Positions 1 through 9,751 are shown, counted from the stretch's first letter. The stretch is 64,000 bases of DNA from Cellulomonas sp. HZM (GCF_000708885.1 NZ_JEOE01000002.1:124001-188000); one strand, 5' to 3'. A program made the numbers and translations. Notes: generated from the sequence alone by a model not told the origin.

Positions 1-1
1 C

Positions 2-436
2 CGCCGGCACGCCCTCTACCTGTCGTACTGGACCGACGGGGACACCCGCCGACGCGGAGAGGTGCTCGGCCGGTTCAAGGCGGCGTACCGCGCGAGCGGG
101 TTCCTGGTCGACACGCGCGGAGAGCTCCCCGACTACCTGCCGATGGTGCTCGAGTTCGCTGCGACGGTCGATCCCGACGTCGGCGAGCAGATCCTGCGCG
201 AGTACCGCCCGAGCCTCGAGCTGCTGCGCATCGGGCTCGTCGAGGACGCGACGCCGTCGACCCTGGCGTACGGACAGGTCGTCGCCGCGGTGTGCGCGAC
301 GCTGCCCGGCGCCTCGCCCGCCGACCGAGCCGCCGTCCAGGCGATGGTCGACGGACCGCCCGCGGAGCTCGTCGGCCTCGAGCCGTACGACCCGCGCCTG
401 CTCCCCCTGTCCGCGTCGAACGCAGGAGGCCGCTGA
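2..436 (+). CDS. narJ: Nitrate reductase molybdenum cofactor assembly chaperone NarJ (5'-truncated)
   Basis: C-terminal 144 residues of a NarJ/NarW-type chaperone; the start lies before the window. NarJ is a cytoplasmic, TorD-like chaperone that helps insert the Mo cofactor into NarG and assemble the membrane nitrate reductase. The first residues read RRHALYLSYW and TDGDTRRRGEVL, followed by a RFKAAYRASGF segment, which is typical of the family. The stop overlaps the narI start (ATGA at 436). The narJ-narI order is canonical, so narG and narH should lie just upstream of the window. Confidence 0.92.
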   Translation, partial: RRHALYLSYWTDGDTRRRGEVLGRFKAAYRASGFLVDTRGELPDYLPMVLEFAATVDPDVGEQILREYRPSLELLRIGLVEDATPSTLAYGQVVAAVCATLPGASPADRAAVQAMVDGPPAELVGLEPYDPRLLPLSASNAGGR

Positions 437-1191
437 TGGACGTGGTCCTGTGGGGCGTCCTGCCGTACCTGGTGATCGCGACGCTGGTGCTCGGCACCGT
501 CTGGCGCTACCGGTACGACAAGTTCGGGTGGACCACGCGCTCGTCGCAGCTCTACGAGTCGCGCCTGCTGCGCATCGGGTCGCCGCTGTTCCACTTCGGC
601 ATCCTCGTCGTGCTCGTCGGTCACATCGGCGGCCTGGTGATCCCGGAGTCATGGACGGAGGCGGCAGGGATCTCGGAGACGCAGTACCACGTGACCGCTC
701 TGGTCATGGGCGGCATCGCAGGAGTGTGCACGCTCACGGGCATCGTCATCCTGATCGTGCGCCGGCGCACGACCGGTCCCGTGTTCATGGCCACGACGAA
801 GAACGACAAGGCCATGTACGTGCTCCTCGTCGGGGCGATCGCGCTCGGCCTGCTCACCACGCTCGTCGCCGTCGGCGCGGGCGCCGAGGCGCACGACTAC
901 CGGCAGACCGTGTCGCCGTGGTTCCGGTCGCTGTTCCGCCTCGACCCCGACGTCGACGCGATGGCTGCGGCGCCGGTGCAGTTCCACGTCCACGTGCTCG
1001 TCGGGATGCTGCTGTTCGCGGCCTGGCCGTTCACACGCCTCGTCCACGCGTTCACGGCACCCGTGCACTACCTGTTCCGCCCCTACGTCGTGTACCGCAG
1101 CCGTGACGCGGTGCAGCCCGCCCCGACCGGCCGACCGCGCGCAGGCTGGAGCCCCGTCGGCACACCCGACCGTGACAGGAGCACCCGATGA
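436..1191 (+). CDS. narI: Respiratory nitrate reductase gamma subunit NarI
   Basis: 251 aa membrane cytochrome b subunit that takes electrons from quinol and passes them to NarH/NarG. Five hydrophobic segments are visible. The four expected haem-ligand histidines are present: H53 and H63 (spaced 10) and H186 and H204 (spaced 18), the same spacing as H56/H66 and H187/H205 of E. coli NarI. The start at 436 overlaps the narJ stop and the end overlaps the narK start, so the three genes are translationally coupled. Length matches the family, with a slightly extended, Pro-rich cytoplasmic C-terminus. Confidence 0.96.
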   Translation: MDVVLWGVLPYLVIATLVLGTVWRYRYDKFGWTTRSSQLYESRLLRIGSPLFHFGILVVLVGHIGGLVIPESWTEAAGISETQYHVTALVMGGIAGVCTLTGIVILIVRRRTTGPVFMATTKNDKAMYVLLVGAIALGLLTTLVAVGAGAEAHDYRQTVSPWFRSLFRLDPDVDAMAAAPVQFHVHVLVGMLLFAAWPFTRLVHAFTAPVHYLFRPYVVYRSRDAVQPAPTGRPRAGWSPVGTPDRDRSTR

Positions 1192-2396
1192 CGGCGACGA
1201 CGAGCACGACGCCCGCGGAGCTGCGCACCGGGCAGACGAAGAACCTCGCGCTCGCCACCCTCGCGTTCGCGATCAGCTTCTGGGCGTGGAACATGATCGC
1301 CCCGCTCGGGGTCCGCTACGCCGAGGGGATGGGCCTGTCCGCGACGCAGAAGTCGCTCCTCGTCGCGACACCCGTGCTCGTCGGGTCGCTGGGCCGCATC
1401 CTCGCGGGCGCTCTCACCGACCGGTTCGGCGGGCGGCTGATGTTCACGGTCCTGCTCGTCGCGACCGCGCCGTTCGTCCTGCTCGTCGCCTACGCCGGCA
1501 ACCAGCAGTCGTACGGTCTCATGCTGCTGTTCGGCTTCTTCCTCGGGATCGGCGGCACGACGTTCGCGGTCGGCATCCCGTTCGTGAACGCGTGGTACAC
1601 CGCCGCGCGCCGCGGGTTCGCGACCGGCGTGTTCGGCGCCGGCATGGGCGGCACCGCGCTGTCGGCGTTCTTCACGCCACGCTTCGTCACCTGGTTCGGG
1701 TACGGCGCGACGCACGTGATCATCGCGGTCGCCCTGCTCGTCGTCGCGGCGATCGTGTGGGTGATGATGCGGGACTCGCCCGGGTGGTCGCCCAGCACGG
1801 ACCCGGTGGTGCCGAAGCTCGCGGCAGCGATGCGCCTGCCCGTCACATGGCAGATGTCCTTGCTGTACGCCGTGGCGTTCGGCGGCTTCGTCGCCTTCTC
1901 GACGTACCTGCCGACCTACCTCAAGGACGTGTACTCGTTCGACCTGACGCAGGCCGGCACCCGCACCGCGGGCTTCGCGATCGCCGCCGTGATCTGCCGC
2001 CCGCTGGGCGGGGTGCTGTCAGACCGTGTCGGTCCGCGGGCCGTGGCGGCGACATCGTTCGCGGGCGTCGCGGTCATGGCGGTCGTCGTGGCGCTGCAGC
2101 CCCAGCCGGAGGTCCCCGCGGGCATCGCGTTCGTCCTGCTCGCGGCCTTCCTCGGTCTCGGCACCGGCGGCGTGTTCGCCTGGGTGGCCGCGCAGGCACC
2201 GAAGGAGCGCGTCGGCAGCGTCTCCGGCATCGTCGGTGCGGCGGGCGGGCTCGGCGGGTTCTTCCCGCCGCTCGTCATGGGCGCGACGTACGACGAGACC
2301 GACCACAGCTACACCGTCGGGCTGGCGCTGCTGTGCGCGACCGCCGTCGCGACGCTGCTCTACACGTTGCTCGGCATGCGCCGCCGAGAGCCGTGA
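1188..2396 (+). CDS. narK: MFS nitrate/nitrite transporter (NarK/NasA family)
   Basis: 402 aa, twelve hydrophobic segments, major facilitator superfamily. The nitrate-porter signature regions are present: a Gly-rich stretch around residues 115-125 (FFLGIGGTTFAVGIPFVNAW) and GIVGAAGGLGGFFPP near residue 350. It overlaps narI by ATGA, so it is the last gene of the nar operon. The role is probably nitrate import and/or nitrite export during anaerobic respiration; sequence alone does not decide uniport, proton symport or antiport. A strong hairpin follows the stop. Confidence 0.93.
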   Translation: MTATTSTTPAELRTGQTKNLALATLAFAISFWAWNMIAPLGVRYAEGMGLSATQKSLLVATPVLVGSLGRILAGALTDRFGGRLMFTVLLVATAPFVLLVAYAGNQQSYGLMLLFGFFLGIGGTTFAVGIPFVNAWYTAARRGFATGVFGAGMGGTALSAFFTPRFVTWFGYGATHVIIAVALLVVAAIVWVMMRDSPGWSPSTDPVVPKLAAAMRLPVTWQMSLLYAVAFGGFVAFSTYLPTYLKDVYSFDLTQAGTRTAGFAIAAVICRPLGGVLSDRVGPRAVAATSFAGVAVMAVVVALQPQPEVPAGIAFVLLAAFLGLGTGGVFAWVAAQAPKERVGSVSGIVGAAGGLGGFFPPLVMGATYDETDHSYTVGLALLCATAVATLLYTLLGMRRREP

Positions 2397-2400
2397 GGCC

Positions 2401-2433
2401 GGGCGGAGCCGCCCGTCGCGGGCGGCTCCGCCC
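2401..2433. terminator. Bidirectional hairpin terminator after narK
   Basis: Perfect 14-bp inverted repeat (GGGCGGAGCCGCCC and its complement) with a 5-nt loop, placed between the convergent narK stop (2396) and the end of the minus-strand gene at 2438. A short pyrimidine run (TCTCTC) follows on the + side. Confidence 0.8.
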
Positions 2434-2437
2434 TCTC

Positions 2438-3925
2438 TCAGCCGGTGACCGTCGTCGGCGCGTCCTGCGCCTCGGCGTCGGCCTCGACCTGGGGAGGCGC
2501 CGAGAGGAGCTGCAGCACACCGATCACGGCCAGCGCGACGAGGATCACCCCGAACACCAGGCCGGGCGTCGGGGTGTCCGCGAGGATGATCACGAGTGCG
2601 CCGGCGGCTCCGACCACCCACCGGGTCACGACCCGGTACCGGTAGAGCCACACACCGAACGCTCCCGTGCTCAGACCGCGACCAGCACCCCAGCCACGCA
2701 GCGCGCCCGCACCGCCGGAGGCGGAACGACGCGCCGCGAGCGCCGCGGCCGAGCCGCCCGCGAAGAACGCGATGACCGCGACGAGCAGACCGACGACCGC
2801 GACGGTCCGCATGGAGATGCGCATGAACCGCACGAGGCCCTCGAACAACGTGGTCGCGGCGGCGCCCGACGAACCCGCGGGCAGGGCGCCGACGATCGCG
2901 TTCCGGGCGATCGCGAGCCCGACCGCCAGCAGCAGCATGCCGACGACCACGGCCAGCGCGGCGGCCACCGTCATGCGCGCACGCCGGGGCGCTACCAGCA
3001 CGCCGGCGACGAGGAACGCGAGCGCGATCCACGGCAGCCAGTCCCCCAGGGTCTTCATGAGCTGGTAGCCGTGCCGCAGCTGCACGAGCGAGTCCGACTG
3101 CGCCACCGCTACCGTCGGGTTGATCTCAGGCAGGCTCGCCGCGATGCCGAGACCTGCGTCGACGAGCTTCTGCTTCACGGCGTCGATCACGGGTCCGAGC
3201 TGCAAGGTCAGGTTGCCCTCGTCGTCGAGCTGCGCCACCGTCGTCGGGTCGCCCTCCAGGATCGCCGTGAGCTGCTTCTGCGCCGTGCGGTTCACCTGCA
3301 GCCAGATCGAGCTGAACGCGTCGGAGTGCACGAACCGCGTGACGACGCGTGTGACGAGCGTGTCGACGCCGTTCTGGAGCGGTGTCTCGAGCAGCCCGAT
3401 CCGGTCCGTGAGCTGCTGGGGCGCGCCCTGCTGGACGAGGAACGCCTGCAGCTCGTCGGTCACCTGGCTCACGTCGATGCGGGACGTGATCGCGTCCGAG
3501 GTCCGCACGATGATGGCGTTCTGGATCGCAGGCTTCTCCGACAGCGGTGCGACCGTCTCGAGGTATCGGTCGGGGTCGGTGATCGTGCGCTCGGCCCAGG
3601 CGGACACCAGGCCGATGGGCGCGAGCAGCGCACCGATCGCGACGAGCGCGACGGCCACCCAGCGGCGCGTGCGCAGCGACGACGTGCGGTGCGCCGCGGG
3701 CTCCACGACGGCGACGGCGGCCTGCGCCTGCGCCACCTGGCGTCGGAGCTCGGCGTTCTCGCGTTCGAGCCGGGCGATCTGCTCCGCGTCCGCGGCCGCG
3801 GCGACGTCGATCACGTCGGTGTCGGCCTCCGAGGGGTGCTGCGAGGGCAGGTCCTCGGCACCGCGCACCGGCTCGGGCTCCTCCCCCTGCGGGGTCGACG
3901 ACTTACGGGGACGGGGCGGCGTCAT
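2438..3925 (-). CDS. Multi-pass membrane protein with N-terminal coiled coil, function unknown
   Basis: 495 aa. I do not recognise a characterised family. Residues 1-45 are charged and Pro/Glu-rich. Residues about 45-75 (AEQIARLERENAELRRQVAQ) form a short coiled coil. A first membrane helix lies near 90-110, then a large extracytoplasmic domain of about 190 residues, then several further helices. This resembles large actinobacterial surface-domain membrane proteins. ATG at 3925 is preferred over 3928 because GGAGG then stands 4 nt rather than 1 nt upstream. It is divergent from the AI-2E gene. Confidence 0.7.
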   Translation of the reverse strand: MTPPRPRKSSTPQGEEPEPVRGAEDLPSQHPSEADTDVIDVAAAADAEQIARLERENAELRRQVAQAQAAVAVVEPAAHRTSSLRTRRWVAVALVAIGALLAPIGLVSAWAERTITDPDRYLETVAPLSEKPAIQNAIIVRTSDAITSRIDVSQVTDELQAFLVQQGAPQQLTDRIGLLETPLQNGVDTLVTRVVTRFVHSDAFSSIWLQVNRTAQKQLTAILEGDPTTVAQLDDEGNLTLQLGPVIDAVKQKLVDAGLGIAASLPEINPTVAVAQSDSLVQLRHGYQLMKTLGDWLPWIALAFLVAGVLVAPRRARMTVAAALAVVVGMLLLAVGLAIARNAIVGALPAGSSGAAATTLFEGLVRFMRISMRTVAVVGLLVAVIAFFAGGSAAALAARRSASGGAGALRGWGAGRGLSTGAFGVWLYRYRVVTRWVVGAAGALVIILADTPTPGLVFGVILVALAVIGVLQLLSAPPQVEADAEAQDAPTTVTG

Positions 3926-4098
3926 CATGCCTCCAGCGGTGGGCGAGCGTGACCGGACGAGGACCGGCAACGACGATCCTGCCAGCGCAAACGCCCCAGG
4001 ACGAGGGGCCACGACACATCGTCCGACGGATCTCACCGATCGGACCCGTCTCGGCCGGTAGGTTGCTACTGACGCCTCATGCCGACCAGAGGACGACG

Positions 4099-5265
4099 AT
4101 GGCGGAGCCAGGCAGCGAGCAGCTCACGAGGACGCGTGAGCGACCCCCCACGTGGTTGCCGCGCGCCCTGCTCATGACGGTCGTGGCGACGATCGCCGGC
4201 GTCCTCGTCTGGCGTGCTCTCGGGCTGCTGACCCACGTCATCACGATCGTGATCCTGTCCTGGTTCATCGCGCTCGCGATGGAGCCGTCGATCCGCTGGC
4301 TCGTCCGGCACCGCATCCGCCGGACCCGCGCGACGGGCATCGTGATGTCCACGGCGATCGTCGGCGGCGGCCTGGTGCTCGTGCTGTTCGGCGGCCTCTT
4401 CGTCCAGCAGCTCGTCGACCTGGTGAGGTCGCTGCCCCAGTACTACGCGGACCTCGCCGGCTGGCTCGACTCCACGTTCGACGTGCAGATCCCCACGGCG
4501 GACGACGCGGTGGACACGATCGCTGCGCACTGGAAGGACCTCGCGCCGGGCGTCGTCGGTGCCGGGGTCTCGCTCGTCGGCGCGTTGTTCACGCTGAGCG
4601 CGATCCTGCTCGTCGTCTACTACATGGCGAGCCAAGGACCGCGGTTCCGTGCGGCCGTCCTGAGCTTCTTCGCGCCCGCACGGCAGGTCGAGGTGCTGCG
4701 GCTGTGGGAGGTGTCGCAGGAGAAGATCGCGGACTTCATCTCGTCCCGACTGGTCCTGGCCGGCCTGTCGACGGCCTTCACCTTCGTGTTCCTCACGATC
4801 GTCCGCGTGCCGTACGCACTGCCGCTCGCCGCGTTCACCGGCATCGTGTCGCAGTTCGTGCCGACGATCGGCACGTACATCGGCGGGGCCCTGCCGGTGG
4901 CCGTCGCGCTCACGATCTCACCCGCCAAGGGCATCCTCGTGCTGGCGTTCATCATCGCCTACCAGCAGGTGGAGAACCTGATCTTCTCCCCCAAGGTCTC
5001 CGCACGCTCGCTCGAGATCAACCCCGCGGTCTCGTTCCTCGGCGTCATCGCGTTCGGAGCCGTGTTCGGCGCGATGGGTGCCTTCCTCGCGCTGCCGGTC
5101 ATCGCGACCATCCAGGCCGTCTCGCACACCTACGTGCGCCGGCACGAGCTCGTGGACTCCCCGCTGCTGCAGGAGGACGTCGCGGCCCTGCGTCGGCGCC
5201 ACGGCTGGACGGAGGTCGACGACGCCGTCGACGAGGAGACCGACCCGTCGGCAGATCAGCCGTAG
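4099..5265 (+). CDS. AI-2E family transporter (PF01594)
   Basis: 388 aa integral membrane protein of the AI-2E/TqsA/PerM family, with about eight helices and the family's central soluble segment (SLPQYYADLAGWLDSTFDVQ). The family includes autoinducer-2 exporters and Na+/H+ antiporters; the substrate here is unknown. The start at 4099 has AGAGGA 5 nt upstream. A longer in-frame start at 3949 would add 50 poorly hydrophobic residues with no ribosome site and was rejected. The C-terminal tail is acidic. The stop overlaps the convergent glnE stop by 10 bp, so no intergenic terminator separates them. Confidence 0.9.
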   Translation: MAEPGSEQLTRTRERPPTWLPRALLMTVVATIAGVLVWRALGLLTHVITIVILSWFIALAMEPSIRWLVRHRIRRTRATGIVMSTAIVGGGLVLVLFGGLFVQQLVDLVRSLPQYYADLAGWLDSTFDVQIPTADDAVDTIAAHWKDLAPGVVGAGVSLVGALFTLSAILLVVYYMASQGPRFRAAVLSFFAPARQVEVLRLWEVSQEKIADFISSRLVLAGLSTAFTFVFLTIVRVPYALPLAAFTGIVSQFVPTIGTYIGGALPVAVALTISPAKGILVLAFIIAYQQVENLIFSPKVSARSLEINPAVSFLGVIAFGAVFGAMGAFLALPVIATIQAVSHTYVRRHELVDSPLLQEDVAALRRRHGWTEVDDAVDEETDPSADQP

Positions 5266-8200
5266 AAGACGCGTTCGACGACCGTCCGGGCACGCCGCGC
5301 CGTGCGCAGGTAGTCCTGCTCGAGCTCGCCGCCCGAGCCCGGCGGGTAGCCGACGACGCGCGCGACGCCCGCGAGCGCCTGCCGGTCGTGCGGCAGCACG
5401 TCCGCGTGCGCGCCCTCGGTCCGGCCGGTCCACAGCACGTTCGCGTCGCGCAGGCGGGACGCGAGCTCCCAGGACTCGACGAGCGTCTGACGATCGGCCT
5501 CGTCGAGCAGCCCGGCCTCGGTGGCGGCACGCAGCGCCTGGGTCGTCGAGGTCGTCCGCAGCCCGGGCACGTCGTGCGCGTGGCACAGCTGCAGGAGCTG
5601 CGCGGTCCACTCGACGTCGGAGATCCCGCCGCGGCCCAGCTTGAGGTGGCGCGCCGGGTCGACACCGCGCGGGAGCCGCTCCGACTCGACGCGCGCCTTG
5701 ATGCGACGCACCTCGCGGACCGTCGCAGGGTCCAGGCCGCCGTCCGGGTAGCGCAGCGGCGCGACGAGCTCGACGAACCGACGCCCGAGCTCGTCGTCGC
5801 CCGCCACGGGACGCGCACGCAGCAGCGCCTGGCTCTCCCAGGGCGACGACCATCGTCCGTAGTACTCGGCGTAGGCGTCGAAAGACCGCACGAGCGGGCC
5901 GTTGCGCCCCTCCGGACGCAGGTCGGCGTCGACGCTGAGCGTGGGCTCGGGTCCGACCGCCCCCAGCAGCGCGCGGACCTTCGTGGCGGTCGCGAGCGCG
6001 AACTCCTGGGCGAGCACCGGGTCGGCGCCCGGGACGGGGTCGTGCACGAACAGCACGTCGGCGTCCGACGAGTAGCCCATCTCGCGGCCGCCCAGGCGTC
6101 CCATGGCGACGACGAGGAACCGCGTCGGGTCGTCGTCCAGGCCGCGCTCGTGGCGTACCTCCCACAGCGCGACGCGCACCGTGCCGACGAGCACGACGTC
6201 CGCGGCGCGCGTGAGGCTCGCGGCGGCCCGGGTGCCCGTGACGACGCCCAGCACGTCGGCCGCGGCGGTGCGTGCGAGCTCCCGGCGGCGCAGACCGCGC
6301 AGGAGACCGGCGGCGGCGGTCGGGTCGTCGGCGCGGGTGAGCACCGCGTCGACCTCCGCGGCGAGTCGTTCCTGCGAGCGCGGTTCGAGCTCGTCGTCCT
6401 CGGCGAGCCACCCGACCGACTCGGGCGAGCGCGTCAGCGCGTCGGCGACGTACCTGCTCGTCGCGAGCACGCGCGCGAGGCGCTGCGCCGCCGCCGCCGA
6501 GTCGCGCAGGAGCTTGAGGTACCAGTGCGTCGCACCGAGCTCGTCGGACAGCCGCCGGAACGCGAGCAGCCCGCCATCGGGATCGGGGCCGTCGGCGAAC
6601 CAGCCGAGCATCACGGGCAGCAGCTGACGCTGGATCGCCGCGCGGCGCGAGACGCCCTCGGTGAGCGCGGCGATGTGCCGCAGCGCGCCCGCGGGGTCGC
6701 GGTAGCCGATCGCCGCGAGGCGCGCGCGGGCCGCGTCGGGGGCGAGGCTCGCCTCCTCCGCGGACAGCTGCGCCGTGGCGGGCAGCAGCGGGCGGTAGAA
6801 GAGCTCCTCGTGCAGACCGCGGACCTCGCGGCGCACCGAGCGCCAGCGTTCGAGCAGGCCTGCCGAGCCCTCGGCCCGCAGGCCGACCGAACGCGCCAGC
6901 CGGCGCAGGTCCGCGTCCGCCGTGGGCAGCAGGTGCGTGCGTCGCAGCCGATAGAGCTGGATCCGGTGCTCGAGCAGCCGCAGGAACCGGTAGCAGACCG
7001 CGAGCCGCGCGGCGTCGTCACGTCCGACGTAGCCGCCGGCGGCGAGCGCCGCGAGCGCCGTGAGCGTGCTGGGGCTCCGGATCTCCTCGTCGGCCCGGCC
7101 GTGCACCAGCTGGAGCAGCTGCACGGTGAACTCGACGTCCCGCAGACCTCCGATGCCGAGCTTGAGCTGGCGGTCCGCCTCGGCGGCGGGAACGTGCTGC
7201 TCGACGCGACGGCGCATCGCCTGCGAGTCCTCGACGAAGTGCTCTCGCTGCACGGCCGCCCACACGAACGGCTGCGTGAGCTCGACGTACCGCGCACCCA
7301 GCTCACGGTCGCCCGCCAGCGGTCGGGCCTTGAGCAGCGCCTGGAACTCCCACGTCTTGGCCCAGCGCTCGTAGTACGCGCGATGGCTCTCGAGCGTGCG
7401 CACGAGCGGGCCGTCCTTGCCCTCGGGTCGCAACGCCGCGTCGACCGGCCACAGCGCGGGTTCACCCGACGTCGAGGCGCATGCGCGTGCGAGCCCAGCC
7501 GCCAGGCGCGCGCCCGCCGCGAGCGCGTCGGCCTCGTCGACCCCGTCGACCGGCTCCGCGACGTAGACCACGTCCACGTCGGAGACGTAGTTGAGCTCGC
7601 GGCCCCCTCCCTTGCCCATGCCGATCACGGCGAGGCGCACGCCCCGCCCGTGGTCGTCCAGGTCGGCGCGAGCCAGCGCGAGCGACGCCTCGAGCGCGGC
7701 ACCCGCGAGGTCGGCGAGCGCTGCGGCGACGCCCGGCAGGCGGCTGAGCGGGTCGCTCGCGGTGAGGTCACTGGCCGCGATGCGCAGCAGGCGAGCGCGG
7801 TAGGCACGGCGCATCGCGTCGACCCCGGGCGGCCCGACGAGGGTCGCGACCGGCATGTCGTCGTCCGGCGCCGCGCCGACCGCCTGCAGGAGCTCGGCGC
7901 GCACGTCGGCGACGGGGACGCCCGTCCCGGGCTCGTCGTCCGCGAGCACGCGCAGGTTCGCGGGGTGCGCGACGAGCGTGTCGCCCAGCGCGACCGACGC
8001 ACCGACGACCGCAAGCAGACGAGCTCGCGCAGGACCGTCCTCGGTGAGGATCTCGCGCAGCAGCGAGCGCAGCGCGTCGTCCGTCCGCACCGCCCCGGCG
8101 AGCTTCGCGAGGGTCAGCAGGGCCGCGTCCGGGTCGGCGACCTCGGCGAGCGGGCCCACCAGGACGTCGGGCGCGTCGGGCAGCACCTCGAGCAGCGCGG

Positions 8201-8291
8201 CGTCGGTGACGAGCCGCTCGGCCCGCGGGACGTCGTCCACGCCCGCGCGCGTCAGCCGCCCCGCGAGGCTGGCCCCGCGTGCATCGCTCAC
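5256..8291 (-). CDS. glnE: Bifunctional glutamine synthetase adenylyltransferase/deadenylase GlnE
   Basis: 1011 aa, full length for the actinobacterial enzyme that adds and removes AMP on glutamine synthetase in response to nitrogen status. Both nucleotidyltransferase halves are visible: GMGKGGGRELNYVSDVDVV near residues 225-242, and in the C-terminal half AMGRLGGREMGYSSDADVL. Each is followed by a GlnE-type helical domain. It starts at GTG 8291, 43 bp after the glnA2 stop on the same strand, so the two are probably cotranscribed. The target should be an adenylylatable GS encoded elsewhere. Confidence 0.96.
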   Translation of the reverse strand: MSDARGASLAGRLTRAGVDDVPRAERLVTDAALLEVLPDAPDVLVGPLAEVADPDAALLTLAKLAGAVRTDDALRSLLREILTEDGPARARLLAVVGASVALGDTLVAHPANLRVLADDEPGTGVPVADVRAELLQAVGAAPDDDMPVATLVGPPGVDAMRRAYRARLLRIAASDLTASDPLSRLPGVAAALADLAGAALEASLALARADLDDHGRGVRLAVIGMGKGGGRELNYVSDVDVVYVAEPVDGVDEADALAAGARLAAGLARACASTSGEPALWPVDAALRPEGKDGPLVRTLESHRAYYERWAKTWEFQALLKARPLAGDRELGARYVELTQPFVWAAVQREHFVEDSQAMRRRVEQHVPAAEADRQLKLGIGGLRDVEFTVQLLQLVHGRADEEIRSPSTLTALAALAAGGYVGRDDAARLAVCYRFLRLLEHRIQLYRLRRTHLLPTADADLRRLARSVGLRAEGSAGLLERWRSVRREVRGLHEELFYRPLLPATAQLSAEEASLAPDAARARLAAIGYRDPAGALRHIAALTEGVSRRAAIQRQLLPVMLGWFADGPDPDGGLLAFRRLSDELGATHWYLKLLRDSAAAAQRLARVLATSRYVADALTRSPESVGWLAEDDELEPRSQERLAAEVDAVLTRADDPTAAAGLLRGLRRRELARTAAADVLGVVTGTRAAASLTRAADVVLVGTVRVALWEVRHERGLDDDPTRFLVVAMGRLGGREMGYSSDADVLFVHDPVPGADPVLAQEFALATATKVRALLGAVGPEPTLSVDADLRPEGRNGPLVRSFDAYAEYYGRWSSPWESQALLRARPVAGDDELGRRFVELVAPLRYPDGGLDPATVREVRRIKARVESERLPRGVDPARHLKLGRGGISDVEWTAQLLQLCHAHDVPGLRTTSTTQALRAATEAGLLDEADRQTLVESWELASRLRDANVLWTGRTEGAHADVLPHDRQALAGVARVVGYPPGSGGELEQDYLRTARRARTVVERVFYG

Positions 8292-8334
8292 GAGGGCACC
8301 GCCCGATGCCCGTGCTCCCGCCGCACCACTGGGC

Positions 8335-9672
8335 TCACAGCACCGGCAGGAACCGCCGCAGCTCGTACGGCGTGACCTGCGCCCGGTACTCGTCCCACTC
8401 CTGACGCTTGTTGCGCAGGAAGAAGTCGAAGACGTGCTCTCCCAGCGTCTCGGCCACCAGCTCCGAACGCTCCATCACCGAGATCGCGGCCTCGAGCGAC
8501 TGCGGCAGCGGCTCGATGCCGAGCGCGCGACGCTCCGCGTCGGTCAGCTCCCACACGTCGTCCTCGGCGCCCTCGGGCAGCTCGTAGCCCTCCTCGATGC
8601 CCTTGAGGCCGGCCGCGAGCATCACCGCGAACGCCAGGTACGGGTTGGTCGCGGCGTCGACCGCGCGGTACTCGATCCTGCTCGAGTTGCCCTTGCCGGG
8701 CTTGTACATCGGCACGCGCACGAGCGCGGAGCGGTTGTTGTGGCCCCAGCAGATGTAGCTCGGCGCCTCGGCACCGCCCCACAGGCGCTTGTAGGAGTTG
8801 ACGAACTGGTTGGTGACCGCCGTGATCTCCGCGGCGTGCGTGAGCAGCCCGGCGATGAACGATCGCGCGACCTTGGACAGCTCGAGGTGGCCACCGGGCT
8901 CGTAGAACGCGTTGCGGTCGCCCTCGAACAGGGACAGGTGGGTGTGCATGCCCGAGCCCGGCTGGTCCGCGAGCGGCTTGGGCATGAACGAGGCGAAGAC
9001 GCCCTGCTCGAGCGCGACCTCCTTGACGACCGTGCGGAACGTCATGATGTTGTCCGCCGTCGTCAGCGCGTCGGCGTAGCGCAGGTCGATCTCGTTCTGG
9101 CCCGGGCCGGTCTCGTGGTGGGAGAACTCCACCGAGATGCCCATCGACTCGAGCATCGTGATCGCGGCGCGGCGGAAGTCGTGTGCGGTGCCGCGCGGGA
9201 CGTGGTCGAAGTAGCCGCCCTGGTCGACCGGGACGAGCGGCAGGTTCGGGTCCGCCGGCGCGTCGAAAAGGTAGAACTCGACCTCGGGGTGCGTGTAGAA
9301 GGTGAAGCCCTTGTCGCTGGCCCGGTTCAGCGCGCGCTTGAGCACGTTGCGCGAGTCCGCGAGCGACGGCTCGCCGTCGGGCGTCAGCAGGTCGCAGAAC
9401 ATGCGGGCCGTGCCGTGACGCTCGCCGCGCCAGGGCAGCACCTGGAACGTCGACGGGTCCGGCTTGGCGATCATGTCCGCCTCGTAGACCCGGGTCAGGC
9501 CCTCGATCGCGCTACCGTCGAAGCCGATCCCCTCGGCGAACGCGGCCTCCAGCTCGGCCGGCGCGACCGCGACCGACTTGAGGATGCCGAGCACGTCGGT
9601 GAACCAGAGACGGATGAAGCGGATGTCCCGCTCCTCGACCGTGCGGAGAACGAACTCCTGCTGCCTGTCCAT
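8335..9672 (-). CDS. glnA2: Type I glutamine synthetase, GlnA2-like
   Basis: 445 aa, cytoplasmic; ATP-dependent condensation of glutamate and ammonium, or a related gamma-glutamyl ligation. Seen: the N-terminal beta-grasp segment, GFDGSAIEG, the metal and ATP motifs YTHPEVEFYLFD and SGMHTHLSLF, and NNRSALVRVP. Start M at 9672 fits the known start MDRQQEFVLRTVEERD; ATG 9681 is an alternative. The segment where adenylylated enzymes carry NLYDLP reads DDVWELTD, with Trp at the Tyr position, so this isoform is probably not a GlnE target. Its promoter lies in the 91-bp gap shared with nadE. Confidence 0.94.
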   Translation of the reverse strand: MDRQQEFVLRTVEERDIRFIRLWFTDVLGILKSVAVAPAELEAAFAEGIGFDGSAIEGLTRVYEADMIAKPDPSTFQVLPWRGERHGTARMFCDLLTPDGEPSLADSRNVLKRALNRASDKGFTFYTHPEVEFYLFDAPADPNLPLVPVDQGGYFDHVPRGTAHDFRRAAITMLESMGISVEFSHHETGPGQNEIDLRYADALTTADNIMTFRTVVKEVALEQGVFASFMPKPLADQPGSGMHTHLSLFEGDRNAFYEPGGHLELSKVARSFIAGLLTHAAEITAVTNQFVNSYKRLWGGAEAPSYICWGHNNRSALVRVPMYKPGKGNSSRIEYRAVDAATNPYLAFAVMLAAGLKGIEEGYELPEGAEDDVWELTDAERRALGIEPLPQSLEAAISVMERSELVAETLGEHVFDFFLRNKRQEWDEYRAQVTPYELRRFLPVL

Positions 9673-9751
9673 AGCGTACATCCTGCCTGATCGTGGCTCG
9701 TGCGGGGCGCCATCTCGGCGACCGGTCGGCACGCGTCGCGCGTGCCCTCGA

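Noticed and set aside
1103-3952. 949-codon open frame on the + strand
   Set aside because: Shadow frame: Arg/Asp/His-rich translation without domains, crossing narK and the antisense of the 2438-3925 gene. Both of those are clearly coding in other frames.
4152-8375. 1407-codon open frame on the + strand
   Set aside because: Antisense and shifted-frame artefact of GC-rich AI-2E and glnE genes; no recognisable protein features.
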